Shown: positions 44,232 to 53,672, numbered from the stretch's first letter. The stretch is 64,000 nt of DNA from UBA8752 sp965657965 (GCA_965657965.1 CBFHQM010000004.1:62001-126000); one strand, 5' to 3'. A program made the numbers and translations. Notes: generated from the sequence alone by a model not told the origin.

Positions 44232-45463
44232 TGGATACGGTGAACCTGATCGACTCCTTCCGGGAGTTCAAGGAGTTGAAGAACATCGACCGCGAGACGA
44301 TGATGGGCATCCTCGAAGAGGTGTTCCGGAATATGATCATCAAGAAGTACGGTTCGGACGACAACTTTGATATCATCATCAACCCTGAGAAGGGTGACCT
44401 CGAAATCTGGCACAACCGCGAGATTGTCGAAGATGGTGCTGTCGAAGATGCTGTCGCTGAAATCGGACTCGCCGATGCCTTGAAAATCGAAGATGACTTC
44501 GAGGTTGGCGAGGAAGTCTCCGAAGAAATCAAGTTGATGGATTTCGGCCGACGCAACGTGCTCTCGATGCGCCAAAACTTGGCCGGGAAGATCATGGAGC
44601 TCGAGAAAGACGCGCTCTACCGCAAATACAAGGACCGAGTTGGCGAAATCATTTCCGCCGAAGTCTACCAGATTTGGAAGCGGGAGATTTTGCTCGTTGA
44701 TGACGACGACAACGAACTCATCATGCCTCGGGACCAACAAATTCCCGGCGACTTCTTCCGCAAGGGAGACGCCGTCCGCGCCGTGGTTGCAGAAGTGGAC
44801 ATCCGCAACAACAACCCACGCATTATTCTTTCCCGCACCGCTCCTGAATTCCTCTCAAGGCTCTTCGAACAGGAGGTGCCGGAGATCTACGATGGCTTGA
44901 TCACCATCAAGAAAGTGGTTCGCGCACCTGGCGACCGCGCCAAGGTCGCCGTTGAGTCCTACGACGACCGCGTTGATCCCGTGGGTGCATGCGTGGGCAT
45001 GAAAGGCTCACGTATCCATGGCATCGTTCGGGAGTTGAAAAACGAAAACATCGACGTCATCAACTACACGGCCAACGAACAGTTGCTGATTGCACGGGCT
45101 TTGAGCCCCGCAAAGATTTCGTCCATCACCATTAAAGGTGAGCGCGCAGAGGTTTACCTCCAGCCCGACCAAGTTTCTCTGGCCATTGGTAAAGGTGGAC
45201 ACAACATCAAACTGGCAGGACGCTTGACCGGCTACGAAATTGACGTTTACCGTGAAGGTGAAACAGAAATCGACGACGTGGAACTCAAGGAGTTTGGCGA
45301 TGAAATCGAATCCTGGGTTATCGAAGAACTCACCAAGATTGGGTGCGACACTGCGCGAAGCGTGTTGAACCTGACGGTAGAGGATCTGGCGAACCGCACC
45401 GACCTCGAAGTCGAAACCGTGGAGGAAGTCGTCAAAATTCTCAAGGCCGAATTAGACGCCTAA
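44231..45463 (+). CDS. nusA: Transcription termination/antitermination factor NusA
   Basis: 410 residues from the ATG at 44231, which overlaps the rimP stop; a longer frame upstream inside rimP is rejected. The N-terminal RNA polymerase-binding domain (about 1-125) is followed by an S1 domain (about 130-200), then two KH domains containing GACVGMKGSRIHGIVREL and AIGKGGHNIKLAGRLTG, and a short acidic C-terminus ending in a helix-hairpin repeat (RSVLNLTVEDLANRTDLE). It modulates pausing and termination and, in many bacteria, its own operon. Confidence 0.97.
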   Translation: MDTVNLIDSFREFKELKNIDRETMMGILEEVFRNMIIKKYGSDDNFDIIINPEKGDLEIWHNREIVEDGAVEDAVAEIGLADALKIEDDFEVGEEVSEEIKLMDFGRRNVLSMRQNLAGKIMELEKDALYRKYKDRVGEIISAEVYQIWKREILLVDDDDNELIMPRDQQIPGDFFRKGDAVRAVVAEVDIRNNNPRIILSRTAPEFLSRLFEQEVPEIYDGLITIKKVVRAPGDRAKVAVESYDDRVDPVGACVGMKGSRIHGIVRELKNENIDVINYTANEQLLIARALSPAKISSITIKGERAEVYLQPDQVSLAIGKGGHNIKLAGRLTGYEIDVYREGETEIDDVELKEFGDEIESWVIEELTKIGCDTARSVLNLTVEDLANRTDLEVETVEEVVKILKAELDA

Positions 45464-45523
45464 TCCGACGCTCACTTTCTCTCCCTGATCATCTCCACTA
45501 CCCCAGCACCCCGGCCCCAACAT

Positions 45524-48421
45524 ATGTCTGAAGTCTCCAAACCGGTACGCCTGAGCAAAGCCGCCCGCGAATTCAACCTCGGGGTGGACACCATCGCCGA
45601 CTTTCTCTCCTCAAAGGGGATTGAGGTCGAACGCAAACCCAACACCAAGTTGGAACCCGAGCAATATGCTTTGGTGCACGCCAACTTTGCCGACGAGAAA
45701 GCCGCCAAGGAGAAGGCCATGCAAAAATCCAAGGTCGTTCTCGAAATGGAGGCCGTATCTGTGGATTCCAAGCGCAAGCCAACTGAGGAAGTGGAGGCAG
45801 AAGAACCTGTTGCAGCCACTGCGCCAGAGCCTGCCGCAGAAGCCGTGGCCGAGCCTGAGGCTCCGGCTCCCGTTGTCGAAGAGGAGCCTCAGCCCGAGCC
45901 TCCTGCACCGGAGGCAGTAGAGGAGGCGCCTGCTGCACCCGAAGCGCCCGCGCCTGAAGCCACCGAGGTGACCCCTGCTGTCGAAGCGCCAGCTCCAGTA
46001 GAAGAACCTCCTGTAGCGACTACACCGGAAGCACCTGCGCCACCTGCTGAAGAGGCTCCCGCACCTGAAGCGTCAGCACCCTCAGAAGAAAAGCCAGCCC
46101 CTAAGGGCCCACTTTCCGCGGTGAAAGTGGTCGGCAAAGTGGACCTCGCGGCCATGGCCCCGAAAAAAGGGAAAAAAGGAGCCGGCAAAAAGGCCAAAGA
46201 GGCGCCTGCACCTGCGCCTGCACCGAAGGCAACCAAGCCCGCACCAACACCTGCAGCAGCGCCACCTCCTCCAGCAGCACCAAAGGCACCAACACCTGCG
46301 CCTGCACCAGAAATCGTTCGCGCGAAAGCCGAAAAGCTGACTGGACCGACTGTGGTTGGCAAGATTGAGCTGCCAGTAGAAAAGAAACCAACGACCGCAG
46401 GAGAGAAGCGCAAGAGAAAGCGCATCACCAAAGTGGATGTGGAAGCTGCGGGCAAGCAGTCCGGCGGAAAACGCGGCGGTCGTACCGTGACCGGTGCACC
46501 GCGAAAAGAGATTTCCGACAAGGACATCCAAAAGGAAATCAAAGACACCTTGGCTCGCTTGAGCAAAGGCAAAAAAACACAGGGCAACAACAAAACACGT
46601 CGTGCCAAGCGGGATGCTCGCGCCGAACGTGTCGAAAGGGAGCAGCTCGCCAAAATGGAGGCGGACCACACCCTCGAGCTCACCGAATTCGTAACGGCTT
46701 CGGAATTGGCAACGATGATGGACGTTTCGGTCAACGAAATCATCTCTGCCTGCATGTCTCTGGGCATGATGGTCTCCATCAACCAACGTTTGGACAAGGA
46801 AACCATTGGCATCATTGCCGAAGAGTTCGGCTACGGTGTGGACTTTGTTTCCGCAGAAGTACAAGAAGCCATCGAAGTGGAACAGGACAACGCAGACGAC
46901 ATGGTCTCGCGTCCTCCCATTGTGACGGTCATGGGTCACGTTGACCACGGAAAGACGTCCTTGCTGGACTACATCCGCAAAACCAACGTCACCGACGGCG
47001 AGGCCGGCGGCATTACCCAGCACATTGGTTCATACAGCGTAGAGTTGGACGACGGTGCCCGGATGACGTTCATCGACACACCAGGTCACGAGGCCTTTAC
47101 CGCCATGCGTGCCCGAGGTGCTCAAGTCACCGACTTGGCCATCATCATTGTCGCAGCTGACGATGCCGTCATGCCCCAGACGAAGGAGGCCATTAGCCAC
47201 GCACAATCCGCAGAGATCCCGTTCATCATTGCGATGAACAAGTGCGACCGCGAAGAATCCAATCCAGACAAAATCCGCACAGAGTTGGCCGAATTGGGCA
47301 TCCAAGTGGAGGAGTGGGGCGGAAAAACCCAAAGCCAAGAGATTTCGGCAAAGACAGGAGCGGGCATTCCAGAGCTTCTCGAAAAAGTGACCCTTGAAGC
47401 CGAAATGCTCGAGCTCAAGGCCAACCCAGAGAAGCGTGCAGTCGGCACCATCATTGAATCCAGCCTCGACAAAGGCCGTGGATATGTGACCAACCTCATT
47501 GTTTCTGCCGGTACCCTCAAGGTTGGAGACCCCATGCTTGCGGGTCAATACAGTGGAAAGGTTCGCGCCATGACCAATGAGCGTGGCGAAGCATTGCAAG
47601 AAGCAGGTCCTTCAACACCTGTGTCGATTCTCGGACTCGATGGCGCCCCCAACGCCGGAGACGAATTCCACATTTTCGAAAACGAAAAGGAAGCCCGTGT
47701 GATTGCACAAAAGCGTCAGCAATTGCAACGCGAGCAAGGCATTCGCACCCAAAAGCAAGTCACCCTCGAAGAACTCGGAAGGCGAATTGCTGTGGGCGAA
47801 TTCAAGGAGCTCAACCTCATCATCAAGGGCGACGTGGACGGTTCCACCGAGGCTTTGGCCGACTCCTTGCTCAAGCAGAGCACAGAAAAAGTTCAGGTCA
47901 ACGTCATCCACAAGGCCGTGGGTCAGATTTCGGAAAGCGACGTACTGTTGGCTTCGGCATCTGAGGCCATCATCATTGGCTTCCAAGTGCGCCCAAGTGG
48001 AACAGCACGGAAACTGGCGGAGAAAGAAGGCATCCAAATCCGGATGTACTCCATCATTTACCAGGCCATCGAAGAGATGAAGGAAGCCATGGAAGGCTTG
48101 CTTTCTGCCAAGATCGAAGAGCGCGTGGTCGGTACTGCCGAAATCCGCGAAACCTTCAAAATCTCCAAGGTTGGAACGATTGCTGGTTGCTTGGTCCAAG
48201 ACGGTGTTATTCAACGGAACCACAACATTCGCGTCATTCGCGAGGGCGTGGTGGTGTACACCGGTACACTCGGCTCTCTGAAGCGATTCAAAGACGACGC
48301 CAAAGAGGTCAAGAAAGGCTTCGAGTGCGGTTTGAACGTAGACCGCTTCAACGACATTAAAGTGGGGGACATCATCGAATCCTACGAGGAGGTCGAAGTC
48401 AAGCAGACGTTGGAAGACTAA
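45524..48421 (+). CDS. infB: Translation initiation factor IF-2
   Basis: 965 residues. A GTPase that places initiator tRNA on the 30S subunit. It has an N-terminal IF2_N domain (about 1-55, SKAAREFNLGVDTIADFL), a long low-complexity Pro/Ala/Glu region (about 80-290), a basic stretch, and a second IF2_N-like module (ELTEFVTASELATMMDVS). The GTPase core starts near residue 470 with GHVDHGKTSLLD, then DTPGHEAF and NKCD, followed by domains II to IV with the C-terminal fMet-tRNA-binding end. It is third in the rimP operon, 60 nt after nusA. Confidence 0.98.
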   Translation: MSEVSKPVRLSKAAREFNLGVDTIADFLSSKGIEVERKPNTKLEPEQYALVHANFADEKAAKEKAMQKSKVVLEMEAVSVDSKRKPTEEVEAEEPVAATAPEPAAEAVAEPEAPAPVVEEEPQPEPPAPEAVEEAPAAPEAPAPEATEVTPAVEAPAPVEEPPVATTPEAPAPPAEEAPAPEASAPSEEKPAPKGPLSAVKVVGKVDLAAMAPKKGKKGAGKKAKEAPAPAPAPKATKPAPTPAAAPPPPAAPKAPTPAPAPEIVRAKAEKLTGPTVVGKIELPVEKKPTTAGEKRKRKRITKVDVEAAGKQSGGKRGGRTVTGAPRKEISDKDIQKEIKDTLARLSKGKKTQGNNKTRRAKRDARAERVEREQLAKMEADHTLELTEFVTASELATMMDVSVNEIISACMSLGMMVSINQRLDKETIGIIAEEFGYGVDFVSAEVQEAIEVEQDNADDMVSRPPIVTVMGHVDHGKTSLLDYIRKTNVTDGEAGGITQHIGSYSVELDDGARMTFIDTPGHEAFTAMRARGAQVTDLAIIIVAADDAVMPQTKEAISHAQSAEIPFIIAMNKCDREESNPDKIRTELAELGIQVEEWGGKTQSQEISAKTGAGIPELLEKVTLEAEMLELKANPEKRAVGTIIESSLDKGRGYVTNLIVSAGTLKVGDPMLAGQYSGKVRAMTNERGEALQEAGPSTPVSILGLDGAPNAGDEFHIFENEKEARVIAQKRQQLQREQGIRTQKQVTLEELGRRIAVGEFKELNLIIKGDVDGSTEALADSLLKQSTEKVQVNVIHKAVGQISESDVLLASASEAIIIGFQVRPSGTARKLAEKEGIQIRMYSIIYQAIEEMKEAMEGLLSAKIEERVVGTAEIRETFKISKVGTIAGCLVQDGVIQRNHNIRVIREGVVVYTGTLGSLKRFKDDAKEVKKGFECGLNVDRFNDIKVGDIIESYEEVEVKQTLED
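45781..46320 (+). repeat. Low-complexity Pro/Ala/Glu-rich coding region of infB
   Basis: About 180 codons dominated by PAPE, APEA and PAPA units, giving imperfect short DNA repeats. Such linkers are usual in IF-2 of this phylum but vary in length. Confidence 0.85.
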
Positions 48422-48425
48422 GCCG

Positions 48426-49595
48426 ATGGGAAGCAGGCCAGACAGCAAGCTTCCTCATCTCGGCACGACCATTTTCACAGAAATGACCGCCCTGGCCAAT
48501 CGCCATGGCGCTCTCAACTTGGCACAAGGTTTCCCCGACCTTCCACCACCGGAGCCTCTGGTTGAGGCGGCGGTTAATGCACTTCAACAAGGCGTGCATC
48601 AGTACGCCCCCATGGCCGGCAGGCCAGGCTTGCGCCAGTGGGTCTGTGATCACCATCACCGAATGCACGGCGCGGACTACCACCCAGAAACCGATTGCAC
48701 CATCGGGGCCGGTGCATCTTCGCTGATATTCGCCGCCATTCAAGCCCTCGTGCATCCCGGCGATGAGGTGGTGGTTCAAACGCCCGCTTACGACCTCTAC
48801 CGGCCCGCCATAGAGCTGGCCGGCGGACGCTGCATCGAAGTCCCATTGCTCAATGACGCAGGCGACTGGGATGCCCACTCTCTTCTTTCGGCCTGTGGCG
48901 CCGATACGAGAATGGCGATTCTGAATACACCGCATAACCCCTCGGGGACCACTTGTCCGCCGGGCTTTCTCGATTCCCTCGCCGACCACATTTCCGATTC
49001 AGAAATGTTGGTTTTGTCGGACGAGGTATACGGCCCCATCGTACACGACGGACGCCCCGAAATTTCGCTTACCGCACATCCAAGATTGCGCAAACGCGGG
49101 ATGGCCTTTGGCAGTTTTGGCAAGCTTCTGCAAGTCACGGGATGGAAAATTGGCTGGGCTGTCGGGCCAGCTCATCTGACCTCTGAACTCCGTAAAGTGC
49201 ACCAGTACGACGTTTTTTCTACAGGCGCACCGCTTCAAGCTGCATTGGAAGATTACCTGCCCACCGATCACGGCGCGGAGCATCTCAAGAACTTGTCGGT
49301 CATGTACCAAGCCAAACGAGACCGCCTTCTCGATGGCCTCGCGGGAACCGCATGGCGCTGGACACCCGCCGAAGGAGGGTTTTTCCAAGTGCTCGACGCC
49401 AGCGCACTCATTCCCAACGACGACGGAAAATGGGCTCGAACATGGACAGCAACACACGGGATTGCCACCATTCCACTTTCCGCTTTTTACACACCATCAA
49501 AGCCGGAGATTCGACTCTGCTTTGCCAAGCAAGACGCGACTCTTGACGCCGCAATCACGCGGCTGCGGCAGATATCTTCTGACCATGCCACGTGA
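48426..49595 (+). CDS. PLP-dependent aminotransferase (methionine/glutamine transaminase type, KAT/YbdL-like)
   Basis: 389 residues, class I/II aminotransferase. The start MGSRPDSKLPHLGTTIFTEM flows into the conserved NLAQGFPDLPPPEPLVEA and HQYAPMAGRPGLRQW motifs that mark the kynurenine aminotransferase III/YbdL branch. The PLP lysine is Lys233 in SFGKLLQVTGWKIGW, NTPHNPSGT gives the cofactor-binding asparagine, and an arginine near the C-terminus (PEIRLCFAK) binds the substrate carboxylate. It is encoded 4 nt after infB and overlaps the next gene, an omega-amidase-like protein, by 11 nt. The pair fits transamination of methionine-derived keto acid with glutamine. Confidence 0.9.
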   Translation: MGSRPDSKLPHLGTTIFTEMTALANRHGALNLAQGFPDLPPPEPLVEAAVNALQQGVHQYAPMAGRPGLRQWVCDHHHRMHGADYHPETDCTIGAGASSLIFAAIQALVHPGDEVVVQTPAYDLYRPAIELAGGRCIEVPLLNDAGDWDAHSLLSACGADTRMAILNTPHNPSGTTCPPGFLDSLADHISDSEMLVLSDEVYGPIVHDGRPEISLTAHPRLRKRGMAFGSFGKLLQVTGWKIGWAVGPAHLTSELRKVHQYDVFSTGAPLQAALEDYLPTDHGAEHLKNLSVMYQAKRDRLLDGLAGTAWRWTPAEGGFFQVLDASALIPNDDGKWARTWTATHGIATIPLSAFYTPSKPEIRLCFAKQDATLDAAITRLRQISSDHAT

Positions 49596-50373
49596 ACCTC
49601 TGTCCCTGATCGGCGTTCAAACCGACTTGGTGTGGAATGACCCGGATGCCAATCGCCACAAGATTGGGCAGCATCTGCTGGCGTTGGATATTCCCCCCAG
49701 TTCCCTCGTGATCCTCCCCGAGATGTTCACGACTGGCTTTGTCTCCAAGCCGCCCACCGACCCGAAAGAAGAAGCAAAAAGTCGAGCTTGGATGGAGCAA
49801 TGGGCCAAACAGCTCAACATCACTCTTGCTGGGAGCATCGCCTGTCTCGATTCAGCCAACCAAGGCAGAAATCGGTTTTTACTGGTGAACGCCAAAGGAG
49901 ACACCACGCATTACGACAAGCGCCACCTGTTCTCTTTTGCTGGAGAAGACCGCCAGTTTACTGCAGGACAACATCGCGTAGAGTCTCAAGTCCAAGACGC
50001 GAGGGTCCTGCTCCAAGTGTGCTACGACTTGCGCTTCCCTGTTTTTTCCAGGAACCACGAATCGCCTCCCTACGATTTGGCCATATACGTGGCCAATTGG
50101 CCCGCATCCCGCATCCAAGCCTGGCGGGCCTTGCTGGTGGCTCGGGCCATTGAAAACCAATGTTGGGTGGTTGGCGTGAACCGAATCGGAACCGATGGCA
50201 CTGGAAAAGAATACAGTGGAGATAGCCTGATTGTAGACCCGAAAGGTCGCCTTATCTCCGATGGTCGTGGCGGTGCAGAACACACCCTGCGGGCCCAGGT
50301 CGACCTGGCCGCATTGGATGCGTTCCGATCGACATTTCCCGTCCTCAGGGATGCAGACCGTTCAAAGCGATAA
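49585..50373 (+). CDS. Nitrilase-superfamily omega-amidase (YafV/Nit2-like)
   Basis: 262 residues from the ATG at 49585, inside the end of the aminotransferase gene; an upstream frame extension is rejected. The catalytic triad is complete: Glu46 in LPEMFTTGF, Lys112 in HYDKRHLF and Cys146 in QVCYDLRFP. The sequences around it (VANWPASRIQAWRALLVARA) are typical of the YafV type, which hydrolyses 2-oxoglutaramate or 2-oxosuccinamate. Overlap with the aminotransferase strongly suggests the glutamine transaminase/omega-amidase couple, which makes transamination irreversible. It ends 20 bp from a convergent gene. Confidence 0.9.
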   Translation: MPREPLSLIGVQTDLVWNDPDANRHKIGQHLLALDIPPSSLVILPEMFTTGFVSKPPTDPKEEAKSRAWMEQWAKQLNITLAGSIACLDSANQGRNRFLLVNAKGDTTHYDKRHLFSFAGEDRQFTAGQHRVESQVQDARVLLQVCYDLRFPVFSRNHESPPYDLAIYVANWPASRIQAWRALLVARAIENQCWVVGVNRIGTDGTGKEYSGDSLIVDPKGRLISDGRGGAEHTLRAQVDLAALDAFRSTFPVLRDADRSKR

Positions 50374-50393
50374 GCAAGCTTACCCTCAGGGGT

Positions 50394-51593
50394 TCACTTG
50401 AACGCGTTCTCGCCTGTGATGTCCATTCCGGTAATCAACAGATGGATGTCGTGTGTGCCCTCGTAGGTGATCACCGATTCCAAGTTCATCATGTGGCGCA
50501 TAATGGGATACTCTCCCGTAATGCCCATTCCACCCAAAACCTGACGGGCCTCACGCGCAATGTTGATGGCGATTTCCACATTGTTTCGCTTGGCCATGGA
50601 GATTTGACCACTGGTGGCCTTGCCCTCGTTGCGAAGCTGTCCCAAACGATGGGTGAGCAACTGCGCCTTGGTGATCTCCGTGATCATCTCAGCCAATTTC
50701 TTCTGTTGCAACTGGAAGCCTGCAATGGGGCGACCAAACTGCTCGCGCTGCTTGGCATAACGCAAAGCGGTGTCGTAGCAATCCAACGCCGCGCCAATGG
50801 CACCCCAAGCAATGCCATAACGTGCACTGTCCAAGCAGCTCAAAGGCGCGCCCAAACCAGAACGGCCTGGCAAAATGTTCGCCTTTGGCACCTTCACGTC
50901 TTCAAAAATCAACTCTCCAGTATCCGAAGCACGCAGGCTCCACTTGCCGGTCATCTTTGGCGTGGAAAACCCTTCCATNNNNNNNNNNNNNNNNNNNNNN
51001 NNNNNNNNNNNNNNNNCGTCCTTTGCCCAGACGACTGCAACATCCGCAAATGGGGCATTCGAGATCCACAACTTCGCCCCGTTCAAAATCACGTTTTCGC
51101 CGTCTCCAGCGTCCTTGAAGTTGGTGATCATTCCACCGGGATTGGATCCGTGATCTGGCTCGGTCAAACCAAAGCACCCCATCATCTCCCCTGTGGCGAG
51201 CTTGGGCAAGTACTTCATGCGCTGCTCTTCTGAACCGTACTTCCAAATGGGGTACATGACCAAAGAACTTTGCACCGAAGCGGTACTGCGAAGGCCGCTG
51301 TCACAACGCTCCAGTTCCTGCATGATCAAACCATAAGAAATCTGATCGAGCCCAGCACCACCATACTGCTCGGGTATGTATGGCCCGAAGGCGCCAATGG
51401 CGCCCAAACCAGGAAGCAAATGCTTCGGGAAAACCTGCGTTTCTGCAGCGTCTTCGATGATTGGACTCACCTCCTGCTTCACCCACGCACGCGCCGCCTC
51501 TCGGATCAGCTTGTGCTCCTCGGTGAGGAGGTCGTCCATCATGTAGTAATCATGACCTTGATAGAGGTCGGTCTTGACAGATCCCATGTTCAT
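50394..51593 (-). CDS. gcdH: Glutaryl-CoA dehydrogenase-type acyl-CoA dehydrogenase (contains gap)
   Basis: 399 residues including 13 hidden by N, from the ATG at 51593; the further upstream TTG is not used, since a perfect TATTTTTG box ends 4 nt before the ATG. FAD enzyme that oxidises and decarboxylates glutaryl-CoA to crotonyl-CoA in lysine and tryptophan breakdown. Motifs: IPEQYGGAGLDQISYGL, CFGLTEPDHGSNPGGM, LNGAKLWISNAPFADV, and, at the C-terminus, VITYEGTHDIHLLITG, where the YEGT glutamate is the catalytic base and the residues fit the GcdH branch. Electrons go to ETF (not in the window). Confidence 0.88.
   Translation of the reverse strand: MNMGSVKTDLYQGHDYYMMDDLLTEEHKLIREAARAWVKQEVSPIIEDAAETQVFPKHLLPGLGAIGAFGPYIPEQYGGAGLDQISYGLIMQELERCDSGLRSTASVQSSLVMYPIWKYGSEEQRMKYLPKLATGEMMGCFGLTEPDHGSNPGGMITNFKDAGDGENVILNGAKLWISNAPFADVAVVWAKDXXXXXXXXXXXXXMEGFSTPKMTGKWSLRASDTGELIFEDVKVPKANILPGRSGLGAPLSCLDSARYGIAWGAIGAALDCYDTALRYAKQREQFGRPIAGFQLQQKKLAEMITEITKAQLLTHRLGQLRNEGKATSGQISMAKRNNVEIAINIAREARQVLGGMGITGEYPIMRHMMNLESVITYEGTHDIHLLITGMDITGENAFK
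50979..51016. other. Assembly gap (38 N) inside gcdH
   Basis: N run; reading frame continues in phase. Confidence 0.99.
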
Positions 51594-51597
51594 GATG

Positions 51598-51605
51598 CAA
51601 AAATA
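51598..51605 (-). promoter_or_regulatory. Candidate -7 box TATTTTTG 4 nt before the gcdH ATG
   Basis: Perfect TAnnTTTG on the minus strand, separated from the ATG by CATC. The same 8-mer at the same distance precedes trhO. Confidence 0.45.
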
Positions 51606-51635
51606 CAACGCGCAAAGCCGTAGACTTGAATCCCC

Positions 51636-52646
51636 ATGGACCTTGAATACACAAGAAAAGGCGAATTTGCACGCGTCGACACCACCGTGGGGTCAGATTT
51701 GAGTGACGTTCGGCTACAAGACGCCCTTGTGGGCCTGTTTCCGCAACTCTTGCCCAGCCGAAAATCCTGCAAGAAGGCCATTGAACGCGGCCATGTCCTG
51801 ATCAACGGTAAAGAGGCCAGCACAGCCCGTCGCGTTCGGCCGGGCGACATCGTGTCCTACCGGCCCGCGCAAAAACCCCTCCCCAAAATGGGGGCCGGTG
51901 CTCCGCGCGACATCTTGGTCATCCGCCCAACCAACAGCGATTACGTGCTGGCATGGAAACCACCGGGCTTGGCCACCTCCGGGTCAGGCGCCTTGAATTT
52001 TGCCCGTATACTGACCGCCCAAATGCAAAGCGGCACCCCCGAACAGCGCCAAGAATTGACCCCTAATCAACCCGGCTTGGGCGACACTCCACTGCCCGTT
52101 CACCGACTGGATCGTGCAACATCTGGCTGGGTATGTGTGGCCTTGAACCTCAGTGCTGCTCAAACGCTGGGCCATGCTTTTGAAACGCGCACCGTCAAAA
52201 AACGCTACCTCGCTTTGGTGGCTGGCGAACTCACCCAGCCGGGCAGCCAGCGCCAAAATCTAGATGGAAAATCCGCCATTACCCATTGGTATCCATTGGC
52301 CTCTGGCCCCATGCCGGTTCATGGAACCGCCACGCTGTTGGAAGTGGACATCGAAACTGGGCGAACCCATCAAATTCGGCGGCACTTGGCCGCCATTGGC
52401 CACCCCATCGTGGGTGAAAATCAACATGTCCCAGACCAAGACGGCCGCCCCGCCCTTCGCTATACCGGTCATGGCCTCTTTTTGAGTGCCGTTCAACTCA
52501 GCATTCCCGAAGGACAACATGGGCCTGCTCATGACGTGGAAGCTGGGCCTCCAAAAAAATTCATCCGAATTCGCTGGGTTCGCGATCACTTCGCTCATCC
52601 AATGCCCCCAAAATCTGACCGTGCTCAGGCCACCGAGGCTTCGTAG
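51636..52646 (+). CDS. RluA-family pseudouridine synthase with N-terminal S4 domain
   Basis: 336 residues. It isomerises uridines in rRNA (or tRNA). An S4 RNA-binding domain spans about 27-75 (SRKSCKKAIERGHVLINGK). The catalytic domain has VLAWKPPGLATSG, the aspartate motif VHRLDRATSGWV and ETGRTHQIRRHLAAIGHPIVG, all diagnostic of the RluA family. The precise target (RluD/RluC type) cannot be read. It has a -7-like TAGACTTG 7 nt before the start and is convergent with rnhA, with a 22-bp tail overlap. Confidence 0.92.
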   Translation: MDLEYTRKGEFARVDTTVGSDLSDVRLQDALVGLFPQLLPSRKSCKKAIERGHVLINGKEASTARRVRPGDIVSYRPAQKPLPKMGAGAPRDILVIRPTNSDYVLAWKPPGLATSGSGALNFARILTAQMQSGTPEQRQELTPNQPGLGDTPLPVHRLDRATSGWVCVALNLSAAQTLGHAFETRTVKKRYLALVAGELTQPGSQRQNLDGKSAITHWYPLASGPMPVHGTATLLEVDIETGRTHQIRRHLAAIGHPIVGENQHVPDQDGRPALRYTGHGLFLSAVQLSIPEGQHGPAHDVEAGPPKKFIRIRWVRDHFAHPMPPKSDRAQATEAS

Positions 52647-53089
52647 CCTTCGTCAATCAAAAGGCCCTTTTTCTTGTACGCCGCGACCGCCAATTGGTCT
52701 GCCCGCTCGTTCATGGGGTTTCCTGCATGGCCTTTGACCCAGTCAAAGCGCACGCTGTGTCGCCGGTACGCCTTGAGAAAGCGCTTCCAGAGATCGGGGT
52801 TCTTTTTGTCCTTGAACGCCTTCTTCTCCCACTTGAACACCCAACCTTTAACCACAGCATCGATCACGTATTTGCTGTCGCTCACCACCCACACTTCGGT
52901 TCCATCCCGCTTCATGGCCTCCAGGGCCACAATCACCGCCAAAAGCTCCATGCGGTTGTTTGTGGTCAAGCGATAACCTGCGGTCAATTCTTTCTTGAGT
53001 CCGCCCCACTCCAAAATGGCGCCATATCCGCCGGGTCCGGGGTTCCCGGAAGCGCCACCATCGGTATGCACCACCACCGGGTTAGCCAT
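52625..53089 (-). CDS. rnhA: Ribonuclease HI
   Basis: 154 residues from the ATG at 53089. It cleaves RNA in RNA-DNA hybrids. Catalytic residues are visible: Asp in VVVHTDGGASGNPGPGG, Glu in TTNNRMELLAVIVAL, Asp in VWVVSDSKYVIDAV and the late Asp in KGHAGNPMNERADQLA. A basic handle region (GWVFKWEKKAFKDKKNPDLW) is present. The start overlaps the end of marC-like by 8 nt, in a minus-strand unit. An in-frame upstream extension to 53137 is rejected. Confidence 0.95.
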   Translation of the reverse strand: MANPVVVHTDGGASGNPGPGGYGAILEWGGLKKELTAGYRLTTNNRMELLAVIVALEAMKRDGTEVWVVSDSKYVIDAVVKGWVFKWEKKAFKDKKNPDLWKRFLKAYRRHSVRFDWVKGHAGNPMNERADQLAVAAYKKKGLLIDEGYEASVA

Positions 53090-53672
53090 GGGCTTGAAAC
53101 AACATGGCGACGTTGGCAGAGAACAATTTGACCGCAATGGCCAAAAGAATAATGCCGAAGACTTTCTGGAGAACGGCGATGCCCCCCTCCCCCAACATCT
53201 TCTCGATTCGGCCCGTCATGCGCAGCACGAAATAAACAAGAGCCATGTTGATCAGAATGGCCAGTGCAATGTTCACTGCCGCGAATTCAGCCCGCAAAGA
53301 AATAATCGACGTCATGCTGCCTGCACCGGCGATCAACGGGAACGCCACTGGCACAATCGTCGCGGTTTTCATGGCCTCGGGGCTTTGCTTAAACAGCGTG
53401 ATGCCCAAGATCATTTCCAACGCCATGAAGAACATGACGATGCTACCTGCGACAGCAAATGAATTAACGTCAATGCCCAAAAAGTTGATGACCCCCTCGC
53501 CCAAAAACAAAAACGCCAGCATGATGCACAAGGCCACCAAGGATGCCCGTTCTGCATGAATGTCTCCCGCCTTTTTTTTGATGTCCAACAAAAACGGCAC
53601 AGAGCCCAAAATGTCAATCACGGCAAACATCACCATGGTCGATTTGAGCAATTCAGTCCAATTGAGATTCAT
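53082..53672 (-). CDS. MarC-family inner-membrane protein
   Basis: 196 residues from the ATG at 53672, which overlaps the purN stop (ATGA). Six hydrophobic helices with the MarC motifs MVMFAVIDILGSVPFLLDI, VALCIMLAFLFLGEGVINFLG and VPVAFPLIAGAGSMTSII. The family is of uncertain function; despite its name, it is not an established antibiotic efflux pump. It lies in the DUF2723-purN-marC-rnhA run. Some family members are annotated as NAAT transporters. Confidence 0.93.
   Translation of the reverse strand: MNLNWTELLKSTMVMFAVIDILGSVPFLLDIKKKAGDIHAERASLVALCIMLAFLFLGEGVINFLGIDVNSFAVAGSIVMFFMALEMILGITLFKQSPEAMKTATIVPVAFPLIAGAGSMTSIISLRAEFAAVNIALAILINMALVYFVLRMTGRIEKMLGEGGIAVLQKVFGIILLAIAVKLFSANVAMLFQAHG

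Noticed and set aside
45781..46320. Tandem DNA repeat in infB as a mobile or regulatory element
   Set aside because: It is the Pro/Ala/Glu-rich linker usual for IF-2.
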